From Sulfopaludibacter sp035606355 (GTDB taxonomy: Bacteria; Acidobacteriota; Terriglobia; Bryobacterales; Bryobacteraceae), in contig DATNFO010000029.1 in assembly GCA_035606355.1 (NCBI GenBank), forward strand, positions 1-64,000: DNA of 64,000 nt, read 5' to 3'. Position 1 is the first letter of the stretch; every line of letters starts with the position of its first letter. A model generated the notes under the pieces. The model made no database searches. It was not told where the DNA came from and saw only the letters and a program-made list of their open reading frames with translations. Of this stretch, positions 1-8,475 are shown one piece after another. Both the position numbers and the translations under genes were made by a program.

Positions 1-102
1 CAAGCAGCCAAACGCCGTGCTCAGAAAATCGCCCGGGAACTGCGAATTCTCGGTTACACCGTCAATATCAAACCCGCTACGGACGCAGCACTCCCATTGT
101 GA
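1..102 (+). CDS. C-terminal end of an unidentified protein (cut by window start)
   Basis: Reading frame 1 is open from the first base and ends in TGA at 100-102, giving 33 residues with a basic stretch (KRRAQKIARELR) followed by LGYTV. The composition and the repeat-rich sequence just after it would suit the tail of a transposase or another basic nucleic-acid-binding protein. This is only an impression, because no catalytic region is visible. The start and most of the gene lie outside the window. Confidence 0.45.
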   Translation, partial: QAAKRRAQKIARELRILGYTVNIKPATDAALPL

Positions 103-110
103 CTTTCAAC

Positions 111-300
111 GGAGCGGTAAACGGTGCCGGGGATGCGAGTGCGTTCGAACATGGCAAAAAAGCGATTCGACATTTCTTCATAAACCCGTAAGGGAGCGGT
201 AAACGGTGCCGGGGATTTTGAGCGCGTTTGAATGCGGCAAAAAAGCAATTCGATATTTCTTCACAGCCCCGTGAGGAAGCGGTAAAAGGTGCATCAAAAG
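111..300. repeat. 82-bp tandem repeat units, dispersed family
   Basis: Three units start at 111, 193 and 275 with the shared beginning GGAGCGGTAAACGGTGCC (third unit diverged). The first two continue through an A-rich core (GGCAAAAAAGC, then ATTCGAYATTTCTTCA). The period is exactly 82 bp. The same unit occurs in inverted orientation near 62382-62467. The sequence after the third unit (295-345) also matches 62537-62583, so the two ends of the window carry members of one repeat family. No gene is supported in 103-338. Confidence 0.8.
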
Positions 301-338
301 CGAATGAATCGCGACGAGAACAACCCCCGCCGATTCTT

Positions 339-542
339 TCACCCCATCCCCGATCCGCCAATGTCCGCGCGTTCATAACCCGGGCACTCCCGGACCGGCA
401 GCCGCGGATACTTCGGGAATCGCGGATCTTCGAAGCTCTTTCCGCACTGAAAAAACACGCTCCCGCGATCGCTGCGGATCACGCGGGCGAACCGGCAATC
501 GGCGCAAAGCCCGGCGTACTCTCGCTCTTCGCCGCTCGCCAT
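339..542 (-). CDS. Small conserved Cys-motif protein
   Basis: This 67-residue protein carries a CADCRFA motif near residue 13, then single cysteines in FFQCGKS and RECPGYE, a spacing that suggests a small zinc- or metal-binding fold. The stretch DPRFPKYPRLPV is typical of short conserved hypothetical proteins of unknown function. Its ATG shares one base with the TGA of the upstream exported-protein gene (TGATG), so the two are probably translated together. The role is unknown. It was accepted because of the motif pattern and the coupled start. Confidence 0.75.
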   Translation of the reverse strand: MASGEEREYAGLCADCRFARVIRSDRGSVFFQCGKSFEDPRFPKYPRLPVRECPGYERADIGGSGMG

Positions 543-1318
543 CAGAACGCCTTGAACTTCTCTTCCGGAACGGGCGGGTTGATCTTGACCTTCTTCACAT
601 TGAACACCTCAGTGGTGTCGCCGTTCACCATTGTGGTCAGGCGGTGGGGCAGGAGAAACCCGCCATCCTCCCGATATTTGTCGAGCCAAAGCTGTACCAG
701 TCCGCTTGGTGACGTGTACGCCAGCATCAGCGGACGGTGGGTTTTGGTGTCGAAGAATAGCCGCACGAGAAACTCCTCCGGTCCTTTGCCCTCCACCACG
801 TCCGCCATACCGGTCGGCGATGGCGTTTGCCCGAGGTATTCGAAATCCACCGGAAAATCCGGCCGGGTGTCCAGCAGGAACACCAGCAAATAGCGGCTGA
901 ACTGGAAGCTCAGGTTGCGTTTTCGCGAGTCGTCCAGCGGTGCGGGTTTCTGCGGCTCATCGCCGCCCGGCGCGACTCGCACGCCCGACCAGATGTCGTC
1001 GCCATCTACGCACTGCACCGTGGTCGGTGGGACGAAGAACGAGCCGGGCGCCGGAGTCCGCGAGTTTGGGTCGGAAAGGCCGCCGAAGGAGACCGCACGC
1101 GTTTCGCGCAGATACTTGTCGGGCATTTCCAGCGTCATCGCAACGTCGCTGCTCTGCGACCCCCGATCGCTGGACGCGGCGATCGTCAGAGCATGCACCG
1201 CGCCTCTCTTCAACCCGAGCGCGTTGCGCGCGGCGGTGAGAATGTCTTGTGCGGAACGCGGCGGACCGGCGAAACACACGGTGCAAGCCAGCAGGGGAAC
1301 CAGGGCCCGAAATCTCAT
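542..1318 (-). CDS. Exported protein, LolA/outer-membrane lipoprotein-sorting-like
   Basis: The 258-residue protein has a signal peptide (MRFRALVPLLACTVCFAG), so it is predicted to be periplasmic. The body has alternating strands with phrases such as DKYLRETR, FLVRLFFDTKTHRPLMLAYTS and LPHRLTTMVNG, which recall the single-sheet LolA/LolB-like fold used to hold lipid or lipoprotein acyl chains. The resemblance is a weak pattern judgement, not a motif match. It is coupled to the downstream Cys-motif protein and follows the DASS transporter gene by 28 bp on the same strand. Confidence 0.7.
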   Translation of the reverse strand: MRFRALVPLLACTVCFAGPPRSAQDILTAARNALGLKRGAVHALTIAASSDRGSQSSDVAMTLEMPDKYLRETRAVSFGGLSDPNSRTPAPGSFFVPPTTVQCVDGDDIWSGVRVAPGGDEPQKPAPLDDSRKRNLSFQFSRYLLVFLLDTRPDFPVDFEYLGQTPSPTGMADVVEGKGPEEFLVRLFFDTKTHRPLMLAYTSPSGLVQLWLDKYREDGGFLLPHRLTTMVNGDTTEVFNVKKVKINPPVPEEKFKAF

Positions 1319-1346
1319 CTCCCGATCATCGTAACAAGCCGCGCGA

Positions 1347-2762
1347 CTACCAGAGGCCCACCGCTTTCCACCACCACCAACCCAGACCCATCCAGATTGC
1401 CAGATTCACCACCGAGATGACGAACCCCACCATCCACCACTGGCCCTGCCGCACATATCCGGCGCCGAAAAACACCGGCGCGGAGCCCGTGCCGTAGTGC
1501 GTGATGCCGGCGTTCAAATTGGAAAAGTAAGCCAGCGAAAGCGCTGCCAGCATGGGGGGCACGCCGCCCGCCAGCGCCGCCACAAGAAAGCCGGGATAGA
1601 GCGCGGTGATGTGCGCCGTCATGCCGGCGAAGCAGTAGTGAATGTACAGATACGCCGCCACCAACCCGAGACAGACGAATGCCCATGGCCAGCCATGCAT
1701 CGCGCCAAACAATCGCTTCGAAAGCACCCCAACCACGCCCGTTTCGTTCATCGCGTCGCTCATCATCACCAGCACCGCGAACCACACCAGTGCGTCCCAG
1801 GCGCGGCCTTCACTCAGCAGGTCCTGCCAGGGCAGAACGTTCGCCAGCAGGATGGCGCACAACCCGGCAAGCGCAACGAAGGTGTTCGAAACTCCGTGCC
1901 AGGGCGACGTCACCCACCCTGCCATCACCGCGAGCATGATGCCGACCAGCCATTTCTCATTCCTGCTCAGCGGACCCATGCGCGCCAGCTCGCTCGCCGC
2001 GAATTTCCGCGCGCCGCCCGTCTCCTTCACCTGCGGACGCACCATTCGATATACCAGCCACGGCGAAAGGACAAACGAAATCGAGCCCGGTACGATCGAG
2101 CCCGCGAGCCATCGTCCCCACGTCAGATCCACATGCGCAATGTTGCGCGCGAACTCTGCGATCAGCGGGTTCGCGGCCATGCCCGTAAGGAACATCGCCG
2201 ACGCGGTATACGTCGCAGTGAACGCGACCATCATCAGGTACGCGCCGATCAGGTTAGACGTCGGTCCCGGCTCCGATCCGAAATCCGCCGCGACGCTGCG
2301 CACCACCGGGAAGATGACACCGCCGCCGCGAGCGGTGTCTGACGGGATGAAGGGCGCGAGCACCAGATCGGCCGCTGCAATGGAGTAGCCCAGGCTCAAC
2401 GGCGTGCGCGCAAAGCGGCGGATGAACAGGTATCCCACTCGCGTGCCGAAGCCGGTAGCAGTCACCGCACGCGCAAACAGGAAAGCCGTGAACACCAGCC
2501 ACACAGTCATGTTGCTGAAGCCTGTGAGCACTTTCGCCGGCGGCAGCGTATGTGTCAGAGCCAGCAGCGTCATTGCCACCAGAACGCTCACACCCATCGG
2601 GACAGGTTGCGCCACCAGTGCGACAATCGTCGCGACAAATATGCCCAACAAATGAGCCTGCGGCGCCGTCAACCCGGCGATGGGCACGAAATAGAGGACC
2701 ACTCCCGGAGCCAGCACAACTGCCCATCGCCGCCACCTGCCGGGAGCTATAGTAAGGCTCAT
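1347..2762 (-). CDS. DASS-family (SLC13/CitT-like) anion symporter
   Basis: This polytopic inner-membrane protein of 471 residues belongs to the divalent anion:Na+ symporter family, which moves citrate, succinate, malate or 2-oxoglutarate. Family features are the duplicated helix-hairpin pattern, the FIPSDTARGGGVIFPVV segment and the late THYGTGSAPVFFG segment, which matches the THYGTGPAP-type motif of CitT/SodiT proteins. The exact substrate cannot be read. Its ATG overlaps the divergent GH97 start by two bases (CATG at 2760-2763), so either its promoter lies inside the GH97 gene or the true start is a few codons later, at one of several GTG codons. Confidence 0.9.
   Translation of the reverse strand: MSLTIAPGRWRRWAVVLAPGVVLYFVPIAGLTAPQAHLLGIFVATIVALVAQPVPMGVSVLVAMTLLALTHTLPPAKVLTGFSNMTVWLVFTAFLFARAVTATGFGTRVGYLFIRRFARTPLSLGYSIAAADLVLAPFIPSDTARGGGVIFPVVRSVAADFGSEPGPTSNLIGAYLMMVAFTATYTASAMFLTGMAANPLIAEFARNIAHVDLTWGRWLAGSIVPGSISFVLSPWLVYRMVRPQVKETGGARKFAASELARMGPLSRNEKWLVGIMLAVMAGWVTSPWHGVSNTFVALAGLCAILLANVLPWQDLLSEGRAWDALVWFAVLVMMSDAMNETGVVGVLSKRLFGAMHGWPWAFVCLGLVAAYLYIHYCFAGMTAHITALYPGFLVAALAGGVPPMLAALSLAYFSNLNAGITHYGTGSAPVFFGAGYVRQGQWWMVGFVISVVNLAIWMGLGWWWWKAVGLW
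2748..2753 (+). promoter_or_regulatory. -10 box for a probably leaderless GH97 mRNA
   Basis: TATAGT lies seven bases before the GH97 ATG. With transcription starting about seven bases after a -10 box, the mRNA would begin at or next to the start codon. The box sits inside the first codons of the divergent transporter gene. No clear -35 was found. Confidence 0.5.
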
Positions 2763-4713
2763 GTGGAGAATCCTCTTCGCAATTGTAGCTGCCGCGTTAC
2801 TTGCGGCCTGCGCGTTCGGGCAGACCGGCTTGAAGAGCCCCGATGGCGCAATTCAAATGAATATCACGGTGCGCAACGGAGCGCTCCTGTATGACGTATC
2901 CTTTCGCGGCAAGGCTGTGATGGCGCCTTCTCCGCTCGGATTGCAATTGGAAAACGCGCCCGTGCTGGGGGTCGCTGCCAGTATTGCCGCGGCGCGTACG
3001 GGTTCCATCGACGAGAGCTATCCCATGCCGCACGGCAAAACGAGCATCGTCCGCAACCATTGCAACACGTTGGCTATCGATGTTGAAGACAATGGCCGCA
3101 AACTCACGCTCGAAGCGCGCGCCTACAACGATGGCGTGGCCTTCCGGTACGTGGTTCCGCAGCAGTCGAACCTGTCCGAATTGCGGCTCGTTTCGGAAAA
3201 AACCGGCTTCACTTTTGCCAAAGAGCCGTCCACGTACTCCCTGATTCTCGAAAACTTCCGCACGGCGTACGAGGACGGATATCACATCATGCCGCTCGGC
3301 GGCTGGCACCCCGAGTGGCTTATCGGGCTGCCGATGCTCGCCGAGATCCCCGGCACGGCATGGGTCGCGATCACCGAAGCGGATATTGATAATTACGCCG
3401 GCATGTACCTCAAGCGCGATCCGCGCAATGCCAGGCTGGTGAACGCCACGCTGTCGCCCTCGCTGGAGGACAAAGGACTCGCGGTGCGCGCCAATACGCC
3501 GGTGGAGTCGCCCTGGCGCGTCATTATGATCGCGGACCAGTCGGGGCGTCTCGTGGAATCGAACATCGTTCTCAACCTGAATCCGTCATCGAAGATCGCC
3601 GACACATCCTGGATCAAGCCCGGAAAAACTGCGTGGGACTGGTGGAGCGGCGACTATGCCAGCGGCGTCGACTTCAAGCCGGGCATGAACACCGCCACTC
3701 TGAATCACTACATCGATTTCGCCTCCAGTGCGCATCTGGAGTACATGCTCATCGATGAAGGCTGGGCGCTCAAGAACAATCCCACCACGGGCACAGGCGG
3801 AAGCGATATCACAAAGACAAACCCGGAGATCGATATGCCCGGCATTCTCGCGCATGCCAGGGAGAAGAATGTGCGCGTGTGGCTATGGGCGCATTGGCAG
3901 GACATCAACCGTCAGATGGATGAAGCCTTTCCGCTGTTCGAACAGTGGGGCGTCGCCGGCGTAAAAATCGACTTCATGAATCGCGACGATCAGTGGATGG
4001 TCAATTTCTATCGCACTGTGCTCCGCAAAGCCGCCGGGCACCACCTCATGATCGATTTTCACGGCGCTTTTAAGCCGGATGGCGTGCGTCGCACCTGGCC
4101 CAATCTGGTGACGCGCGAAGGCGTCATGGGCCTGGAATACACCAAGGTGACCGCGCGCATCACCGCCGACCATAACGCCATGCTCCCGTTCACGCGCATG
4201 CTCGCCGGTCCCATGGATTACACGCCGGGCGGCTTCAACAACGTGACAGCCGCCGAATTCGAGCCGCGCATGACGCAGCCGATGGTGATGGCTACCCGCG
4301 CGCACGAAACCGCGCTGTACGTGGTCTTCGAAAGCGGATTGCAGATGCTGTCCGATTATCCCGAGGCGTATACAGGTCAGAAGGAATTAGAGTTTCTGAA
4401 GGCAGTTCCCGCGGCGTGGGACGAGACGCACGTAGTAACCGGAATGCCCGGCCAGTACATTGCAGTCGCACGCCGCAAAGGTGAGGATTGGTTCCTGGGC
4501 ACAATCACGAATAAACAAGCGCGCGAAATTTCAGTGCCGCTGGAGTTTCTCGGCAAAGGAGATTTCATCGCGGAGATCTACGCCGATGCGCCGGACGCGG
4601 ACCAGAACGCCAAACACACCGTCAAAGAAGAGCGGAAAGTGAATGCCAGGACGGTCCTGAACGTCAAGATGGCCCCAAGTGGAGGGCAAGCCATTCACTT
4701 CCGCCGCCAGTAA
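2761..4713 (+). CDS. Glycoside hydrolase family 97 (alpha-glucosidase/alpha-galactosidase type)
   Basis: The 650-residue exported protein starts with a signal peptide (MWRILFAIVAAALLAACAF). It then shows the GH97 architecture: an N-terminal beta-sandwich, a TIM barrel opening at TAWDWWSGDYASG, and a C-terminal beta domain. GVKIDFMNRDDQW carries an aspartate where retaining members of the family place their nucleophile, which would favour the retaining, alpha-galactosidase-like branch over the inverting SusB type; this assignment is an inference. LIDEGWA and DFHGAFKPDG are further family blocks. It probably releases sugars from oligosaccharides in the periplasm. It is divergent from a carboxylate transporter, with no intergenic space. 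Confidence 0.92.
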   Translation: MWRILFAIVAAALLAACAFGQTGLKSPDGAIQMNITVRNGALLYDVSFRGKAVMAPSPLGLQLENAPVLGVAASIAAARTGSIDESYPMPHGKTSIVRNHCNTLAIDVEDNGRKLTLEARAYNDGVAFRYVVPQQSNLSELRLVSEKTGFTFAKEPSTYSLILENFRTAYEDGYHIMPLGGWHPEWLIGLPMLAEIPGTAWVAITEADIDNYAGMYLKRDPRNARLVNATLSPSLEDKGLAVRANTPVESPWRVIMIADQSGRLVESNIVLNLNPSSKIADTSWIKPGKTAWDWWSGDYASGVDFKPGMNTATLNHYIDFASSAHLEYMLIDEGWALKNNPTTGTGGSDITKTNPEIDMPGILAHAREKNVRVWLWAHWQDINRQMDEAFPLFEQWGVAGVKIDFMNRDDQWMVNFYRTVLRKAAGHHLMIDFHGAFKPDGVRRTWPNLVTREGVMGLEYTKVTARITADHNAMLPFTRMLAGPMDYTPGGFNNVTAAEFEPRMTQPMVMATRAHETALYVVFESGLQMLSDYPEAYTGQKELEFLKAVPAAWDETHVVTGMPGQYIAVARRKGEDWFLGTITNKQAREISVPLEFLGKGDFIAEIYADAPDADQNAKHTVKEERKVNARTVLNVKMAPSGGQAIHFRRQ

Positions 4714-4715
4714 CC

Positions 4716-4733
4716 GCCGGTCTCCCGACCGGC
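4716..4733. repeat. REP-like hairpin between convergent genes
   Basis: GCCGGT and ACCGGC form a perfect 6-bp stem around CTCCCG, between the ends of the GH97 and TIGR03435 genes. It belongs to the ACCGGnCTCCnGnCCGGT family found at seven other places in the window. It may act as a bidirectional terminator, but no U-tract is present. Confidence 0.7.
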
Positions 4734-4739
4734 CGCTTT

Positions 4740-5672
4740 CTAATTCTCCGTCGGCTCTTTTTTCACCGAGTCCACGACGACCATCGACACCGCCGTCTTC
4801 TTCGCCTCCAGCCGGAGCCCGATCTTCTTCAGCGCCTCGAAAATCGACTGGCCGGCCGACCCCGTCGCCGGCACCGGGATAAAGCCGACTCCCGCGGCGT
4901 AGCGGAGCAGGGCTTTGGCGTCATCGCCCGTCATATCGAGGCGAACGTTGTAGTCGCCGTTCAGGCCCGTGGCGTCCACCACCTGCTTATCGATGACGTA
5001 CGCCGCCGCGCTGCATAGCGCCCGCATGCCGATGCGCATTTCCACGCGAACCACGTCTCCCGACCGCTCGAGCGCCGTGAACCGCACGGTCCCCAGCGGA
5101 CCTCCGCTCAGCGTCGCCGTCCGGTTATCCGCGTCCGCCTGCATACGAGCAGACAGCGTGCTCCCCAGCTCCTTGGCATTTTCGTCAACAGCCGCAATGG
5201 CAGCGACGCCGGACTCGAGTTCCTTCGTCGCGACCAGCACGTAAACATTCTGCTCGCGCGATTCGCGATGCATCTTAAACGCGAACCGGTCGGCGAGCAG
5301 CGTTTGCAGCATCGCGGGAACCTGGTCCTTGGTGGCGCCCTCCGGCAGCTTGGCCATAATATCCCAGCGTGCGACCTTGATATCCGGCGGTCCGGCGATC
5401 TCGTAAGGGCTCACGCCATATGCCAGCGAAATCAGGTCCGCCACCGTCATCCACGCGATCTCCACGCGCGATGGGCCGGTGAACATTCCAGCGTGGAGCT
5501 TACCGCCTTGCGCCGTTCGCGCCATCGTCTCCATCGAAACACCGGGATGGATCGTGGCGACCTCGAAAGCCGGGCCTCCACTTTGTGCGTGCAGCAACCC
5601 TGCCGCGAGCAGGATTCCGAGCGCGATCCGCTCAGGCCTGCGCTGCGAGCCGAAGCTCGTCCTCGATTTCAT
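4740..5672 (-). CDS. TIGR03435 family soil-associated exported protein
   Basis: The 310-residue protein matches the TIGR03435 pattern known mainly from Acidobacteria such as Solibacter: a signal peptide ending AGLLHAQ, then FEVATIHPG, IAGPPDIKVARWDIMAKLPEGAT, LLADRFAFKMHRE, and near the end VVDATGLNGDYNVRL and KTAVSMVVVDSVKKEPTEN. The function of the family is unknown; it is paralogous and abundant in these genomes. The start overlaps the end of the upstream coiled-coil gene by 41 bases, and no better start was found downstream of the overlap. Confidence 0.93.
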   Translation of the reverse strand: MKSRTSFGSQRRPERIALGILLAAGLLHAQSGGPAFEVATIHPGVSMETMARTAQGGKLHAGMFTGPSRVEIAWMTVADLISLAYGVSPYEIAGPPDIKVARWDIMAKLPEGATKDQVPAMLQTLLADRFAFKMHRESREQNVYVLVATKELESGVAAIAAVDENAKELGSTLSARMQADADNRTATLSGGPLGTVRFTALERSGDVVRVEMRIGMRALCSAAAYVIDKQVVDATGLNGDYNVRLDMTGDDAKALLRYAAGVGFIPVPATGSAGQSIFEALKKIGLRLEAKKTAVSMVVVDSVKKEPTEN

Positions 5673-6060
5673 AAACTTTGTCTTCTAGCGCGCGCGTGGG
5701 CGAGCCGGCGGATTTCGCGTCGTCAAGCTTCTTCTTCGCGGTGGCCAGTTTCTTCTGCAGCCCGGCAACTTTCGGATTCGGTTTCGCAGCTTCAACCGGA
5801 GTCGCCGGAGCAGGCGCGGCCGCGGGACGCTTTCCCTTTGCCGCTTTCTTCTTTGCCTGCGCGCCCGCCTTGTAACGGAACGCTGTGATGGAAGGCGGCG
5901 GTTTCAACTGAGCGCCGAAGTCGCTCTTGTATTCCTCGGCAAGGTGGGCCGCTTCCGTGAGTAGTTCGCGGAATCGAGTTTCGATTGCCGTGCGCGCCTG
6001 AATTCGCAAGTCCTCGCCCTGCTGCTTCCATTTCTGATATTCGGTGATGATGTCCGCCAT
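5632..6060 (-). CDS. Hypothetical protein with Ala/Lys/Pro-rich coiled coil
   Basis: The protein has 142 residues. The N-terminal part (IITEYQKWKQQGEDLRIQARTAIETRFREL) and the C-terminal part (LQKKLATAKKKLDDAKSAG, then LEDKVYEIEDEL) look helical and coiled-coil-like. They are joined by a low-complexity Ala/Lys/Pro linker. There is no signal peptide and no enzyme motif. The N-terminal half is reminiscent of small DNA- or protein-binding helical proteins, but no family is assigned. It reads into the TIGR03435 gene. Confidence 0.7.
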   Translation of the reverse strand: MADIITEYQKWKQQGEDLRIQARTAIETRFRELLTEAAHLAEEYKSDFGAQLKPPPSITAFRYKAGAQAKKKAAKGKRPAAAPAPATPVEAAKPNPKVAGLQKKLATAKKKLDDAKSAGSPTRALEDKVYEIEDELRLAAQA

Positions 6061-6087
6061 AATGACCCAACAGTGTAGCGCTACTCG

Positions 6088-7257
6088 CTACCAAAAATAT
6101 CGGGCCATCACCTTGGGCGAGCTCGGCGCGCCGGAGATCACTTTCACGTGCAGCACCAATTGCAGATTCTTCGATTGCCAACCGGCAGGCGCGCCGTGCA
6201 GCGCTTCCGCCATCAGGTCCGGATTCGTCACCAGGTCTCCCGCGGCCTCGGTGCCATACTGCGTAATCCCCGCGATCTCCACCAGCATGGCATGCGTGTC
6301 CGGATGGAAGACGCGCGAAACAATGGCGTAGTCCTCGCTCGTGCGGCGATCGCGCGGCAGCTCGGGAAGCGCCCAGTTCGTCGGCTTTCCGTTATCCGTG
6401 ATGCCGACCGGCTTGCGCGATCCATCGATGAAGAAGCGCATCTGATTGCTGATGTCGCGCCATCGCGTATAGGAGTAGCCCACCAGAATCGCCGGATCCG
6501 AGCGGAAATCGGCGAACGATACGTCGTTGCCCACGCGCACACGGAATGGCCGGCCCATGCGCGTCAGCATTGACGATAGCCGGGAGATCGCCACCAGGTC
6601 GCCGCCGCCTACGAACTGGTCGGTCAGTGAAACGAAATCCTCCGGCCGCGGGCTTCCCGGCGCGCCCGGGTCGCGGTCCAGATTCCATACAGGGACAAAG
6701 GCCGCGCACACCAAAGCGGGCGCCGTGCCCTTCAGCACGGGAGCCCAAAATTCGTCGAGCGCGGTCTTCGCCGGCCTCATCATCAGCCAGACGAACACGG
6801 CCACCGGCACCAGGCCGCAAGCCACAATGAAGGTCCGCCGCCGCGAATCCGCACGCCGGTGCTCAACCGTCCGCGGTACGTCAGCCGCCGGTTCGTTCGT
6901 CTGCGCCGGAGCCGCTCCCGGATGAAACTCCGGAACGTATGTCCCGGACGGCAGCTCGATCCGCAGTGGATTTCGAGCGCCCTCGCTGGAATAATACAGA
7001 CCCAGCCGCTTTCGAACTTCGCCCGCCTTCACTCGTACCGTGGCGTCATCGCTCGGGTCATAACTGGTGGACCGGCCGAAAACCTCTATGCCGATGGTTC
7101 GCTCCTTGAGCAGGTCGCCGTGACCGGCTAGCGTGTTTTCCACCACGTACCGGAGGAAGTCCTGGCTGCGCTTGCTGGTTCGAAACTCGTGGCTGGCCAG
7201 CACACGGGTCAATTCTTCGCGAATCCGATCTTCAGATACCGAGACCTGTTCCCCCAT
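6088..7257 (-). CDS. Membrane-anchored protein with adenylate-cyclase-associated winged-helix-like N-domain
   Basis: The N-terminal 100 residues (FRTSKRSQDFLRYVVE, LKERTIGIEVFGR, YDPSDDATVRVKAGEVRKRL) match the domain found in front of many acidobacterial and rhizobial adenylate cyclase/TPR proteins. It is often compared with a winged-helix regulator and here may sense or bind something in the cytoplasm. One transmembrane helix (FIVACGLVPVAVFVWLM) follows, then a C-terminal region of about 230 residues with no recognised fold. The ATG at 7257 was chosen over the longer reading from 7443 because the domain begins there and a TACAAT box and GAAGG precede it. Function unknown. Confidence 0.75.
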   Translation of the reverse strand: MGEQVSVSEDRIREELTRVLASHEFRTSKRSQDFLRYVVENTLAGHGDLLKERTIGIEVFGRSTSYDPSDDATVRVKAGEVRKRLGLYYSSEGARNPLRIELPSGTYVPEFHPGAAPAQTNEPAADVPRTVEHRRADSRRRTFIVACGLVPVAVFVWLMMRPAKTALDEFWAPVLKGTAPALVCAAFVPVWNLDRDPGAPGSPRPEDFVSLTDQFVGGGDLVAISRLSSMLTRMGRPFRVRVGNDVSFADFRSDPAILVGYSYTRWRDISNQMRFFIDGSRKPVGITDNGKPTNWALPELPRDRRTSEDYAIVSRVFHPDTHAMLVEIAGITQYGTEAAGDLVTNPDLMAEALHGAPAGWQSKNLQLVLHVKVISGAPSSPKVMARYFW

Positions 7258-7270
7258 GACCTTCGCCGCG

Positions 7271-7276
7271 ATTGTA
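7271..7276 (-). promoter_or_regulatory. -10 box for the winged-helix-like membrane protein
   Basis: TACAAT on the minus strand lies 13 bases before the ATG at 7257, with a GAAGG ribosome-binding sequence between them. This supports the shorter start and implies a very short leader. Confidence 0.45.
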
Positions 7277-7300
7277 CCACCACGCTGCTGAAAACAAATA

Positions 7301-7360
7301 CGTTCGGTGGGGTAACGAACCGGCCGTAACATCGCGGCAACCGTTTGGAACTGGACGTGG
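7301..7360 (+). promoter_or_regulatory. 60-bp element shared with 12393-12452 (copy 1)
   Basis: This block aligns without gaps to 12393-12452. It contains GGTAACGAAC identically in both copies, inside an inverted pair GTTCG...CGAAC. It also contains CCGTT-TGG-AACTGG, itself roughly palindromic. It ends 44 bases before the SIS-domain gene. Shared operators for one regulator of amino-sugar use are the simplest explanation; the regulator is not identified. Confidence 0.65.
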
Positions 7361-7404
7361 GCTGCCGCCGGGCCGCACCATCCAAAACGGATCGCGCAGC
7401 CGTC

Positions 7405-8469
7405 ATGTCCAAAATGCTCGCCGAAACCCGCCAGCAGCCGCAAGCCCTGGCCCGAACGTTGGACGAAGCGGAAAGCTCAAACGTCCTGCTGGAACTCCGC
7501 CGCGAGTTCGAGCGCCGCCGTCCCCGGCTGGTCATCCTGGTCGCCCGCGGCACGTCCGACAACGCCGCCCAATTCGGCCGCTACCTCATCGAAATTACCG
7601 CCCGGATTCCCGTTTCGCTCGCCGCCCCCTCCATCGTCACGCTCTACGAAAGCTCCCTCGACCTCTCGGGCGTTCTGGTGGTGGGCATCTCGCAATCCGG
7701 GGAATCCACGGATACCAACGCGGTGCTCGCCGATGCACGGGTTCGCGGAGCTGTCACGCTCGGCATCACCAATGAGCGCAAGAGCGCCATGGCGGAAATT
7801 GCGCAGTTCACGCTGCTGGCCAGGGCAGGGAAGGAAGAGAGCGTCGCCGCCACCAAGACCTATACCTGCCAGCTTCTCGCCCTGTACCTGCTCGCCAACG
7901 CGTTGGGCGGGAACGTATCGCTGGAGGCGCTCAACCGCTTGCCGGGTTGGATCGAAACAGTCCTGGAGACGGAAGAGCGCGTTGCGGAAATCGCCGAGCG
8001 CTACACGTTCATGAGCCGCGCCGTCACGGTCGGGCGAGGTTTGAACTACGCCAACGCGCTGGAATGGGGTCTCAAATTGATGGAGACCTGCTACGTGGTA
8101 GCCGAACGATTCTCCTCCGCCGATCTGATGCATGGACCCATCGCGCTGGTGGAACAGTCGTTCCCTGTGTTTGTTCTGGCGCCTGCAGGCGTTACGTGGC
8201 CGTCGATGTCGACGGTGCTCGACCGCCTGGAAGAATTGCGAGCCGAGACGCTGGTCATCACTGACGAGGCAAATCCCGATGCCGCAACCAAACCGGCCCG
8301 CCTGATCCAACTGCCGATCGACACATCGCAGTACGAAGGCCCGTCGGACCTCTACACGCCGATACCCTACATCGTCCCCGCCCAACTCTTCGCAGCCCAC
8401 TTATCGGCGATCAAAGGACTGAACCCGGACAGGCCGAGAACACTGCACAAAATCACGAGGACTATGTGA
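7405..8469 (+). CDS. SIS-domain sugar-phosphate isomerase/deaminase (NagB-II or GlmS-isomerase-like)
   Basis: This is a 354-residue cytoplasmic protein with two SIS domains. The first has VILVARGTSDNAAQFGRYL and VVGISQSGESTDTN, the sugar-phosphate loop of the GlmS isomerase/AgaS/NagB-II group; KEESVAATKTYT follows. The second has MSRAVTVGRGLNYANALEWGLK and FSSADLMHGP. There is no glutaminase domain, so it is more likely a glucosamine-6-phosphate deaminase (NagB-II type) than GlmS. Its partners, a symporter and a hexosaminidase, support amino-sugar catabolism. The start at MSKMLAE (7405) fits the family; an in-frame ATG at 7345 would add an unlikely N-terminus. Confidence 0.88.
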   Translation: MSKMLAETRQQPQALARTLDEAESSNVLLELRREFERRRPRLVILVARGTSDNAAQFGRYLIEITARIPVSLAAPSIVTLYESSLDLSGVLVVGISQSGESTDTNAVLADARVRGAVTLGITNERKSAMAEIAQFTLLARAGKEESVAATKTYTCQLLALYLLANALGGNVSLEALNRLPGWIETVLETEERVAEIAERYTFMSRAVTVGRGLNYANALEWGLKLMETCYVVAERFSSADLMHGPIALVEQSFPVFVLAPAGVTWPSMSTVLDRLEELRAETLVITDEANPDAATKPARLIQLPIDTSQYEGPSDLYTPIPYIVPAQLFAAHLSAIKGLNPDRPRTLHKITRTM

Positions 8470-8475
8470 TACCGA

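Noticed and set aside
111..345. CRISPR array
   Set aside because: The units are directly adjacent 82-bp repeats without unique spacers, and there are no cas genes.
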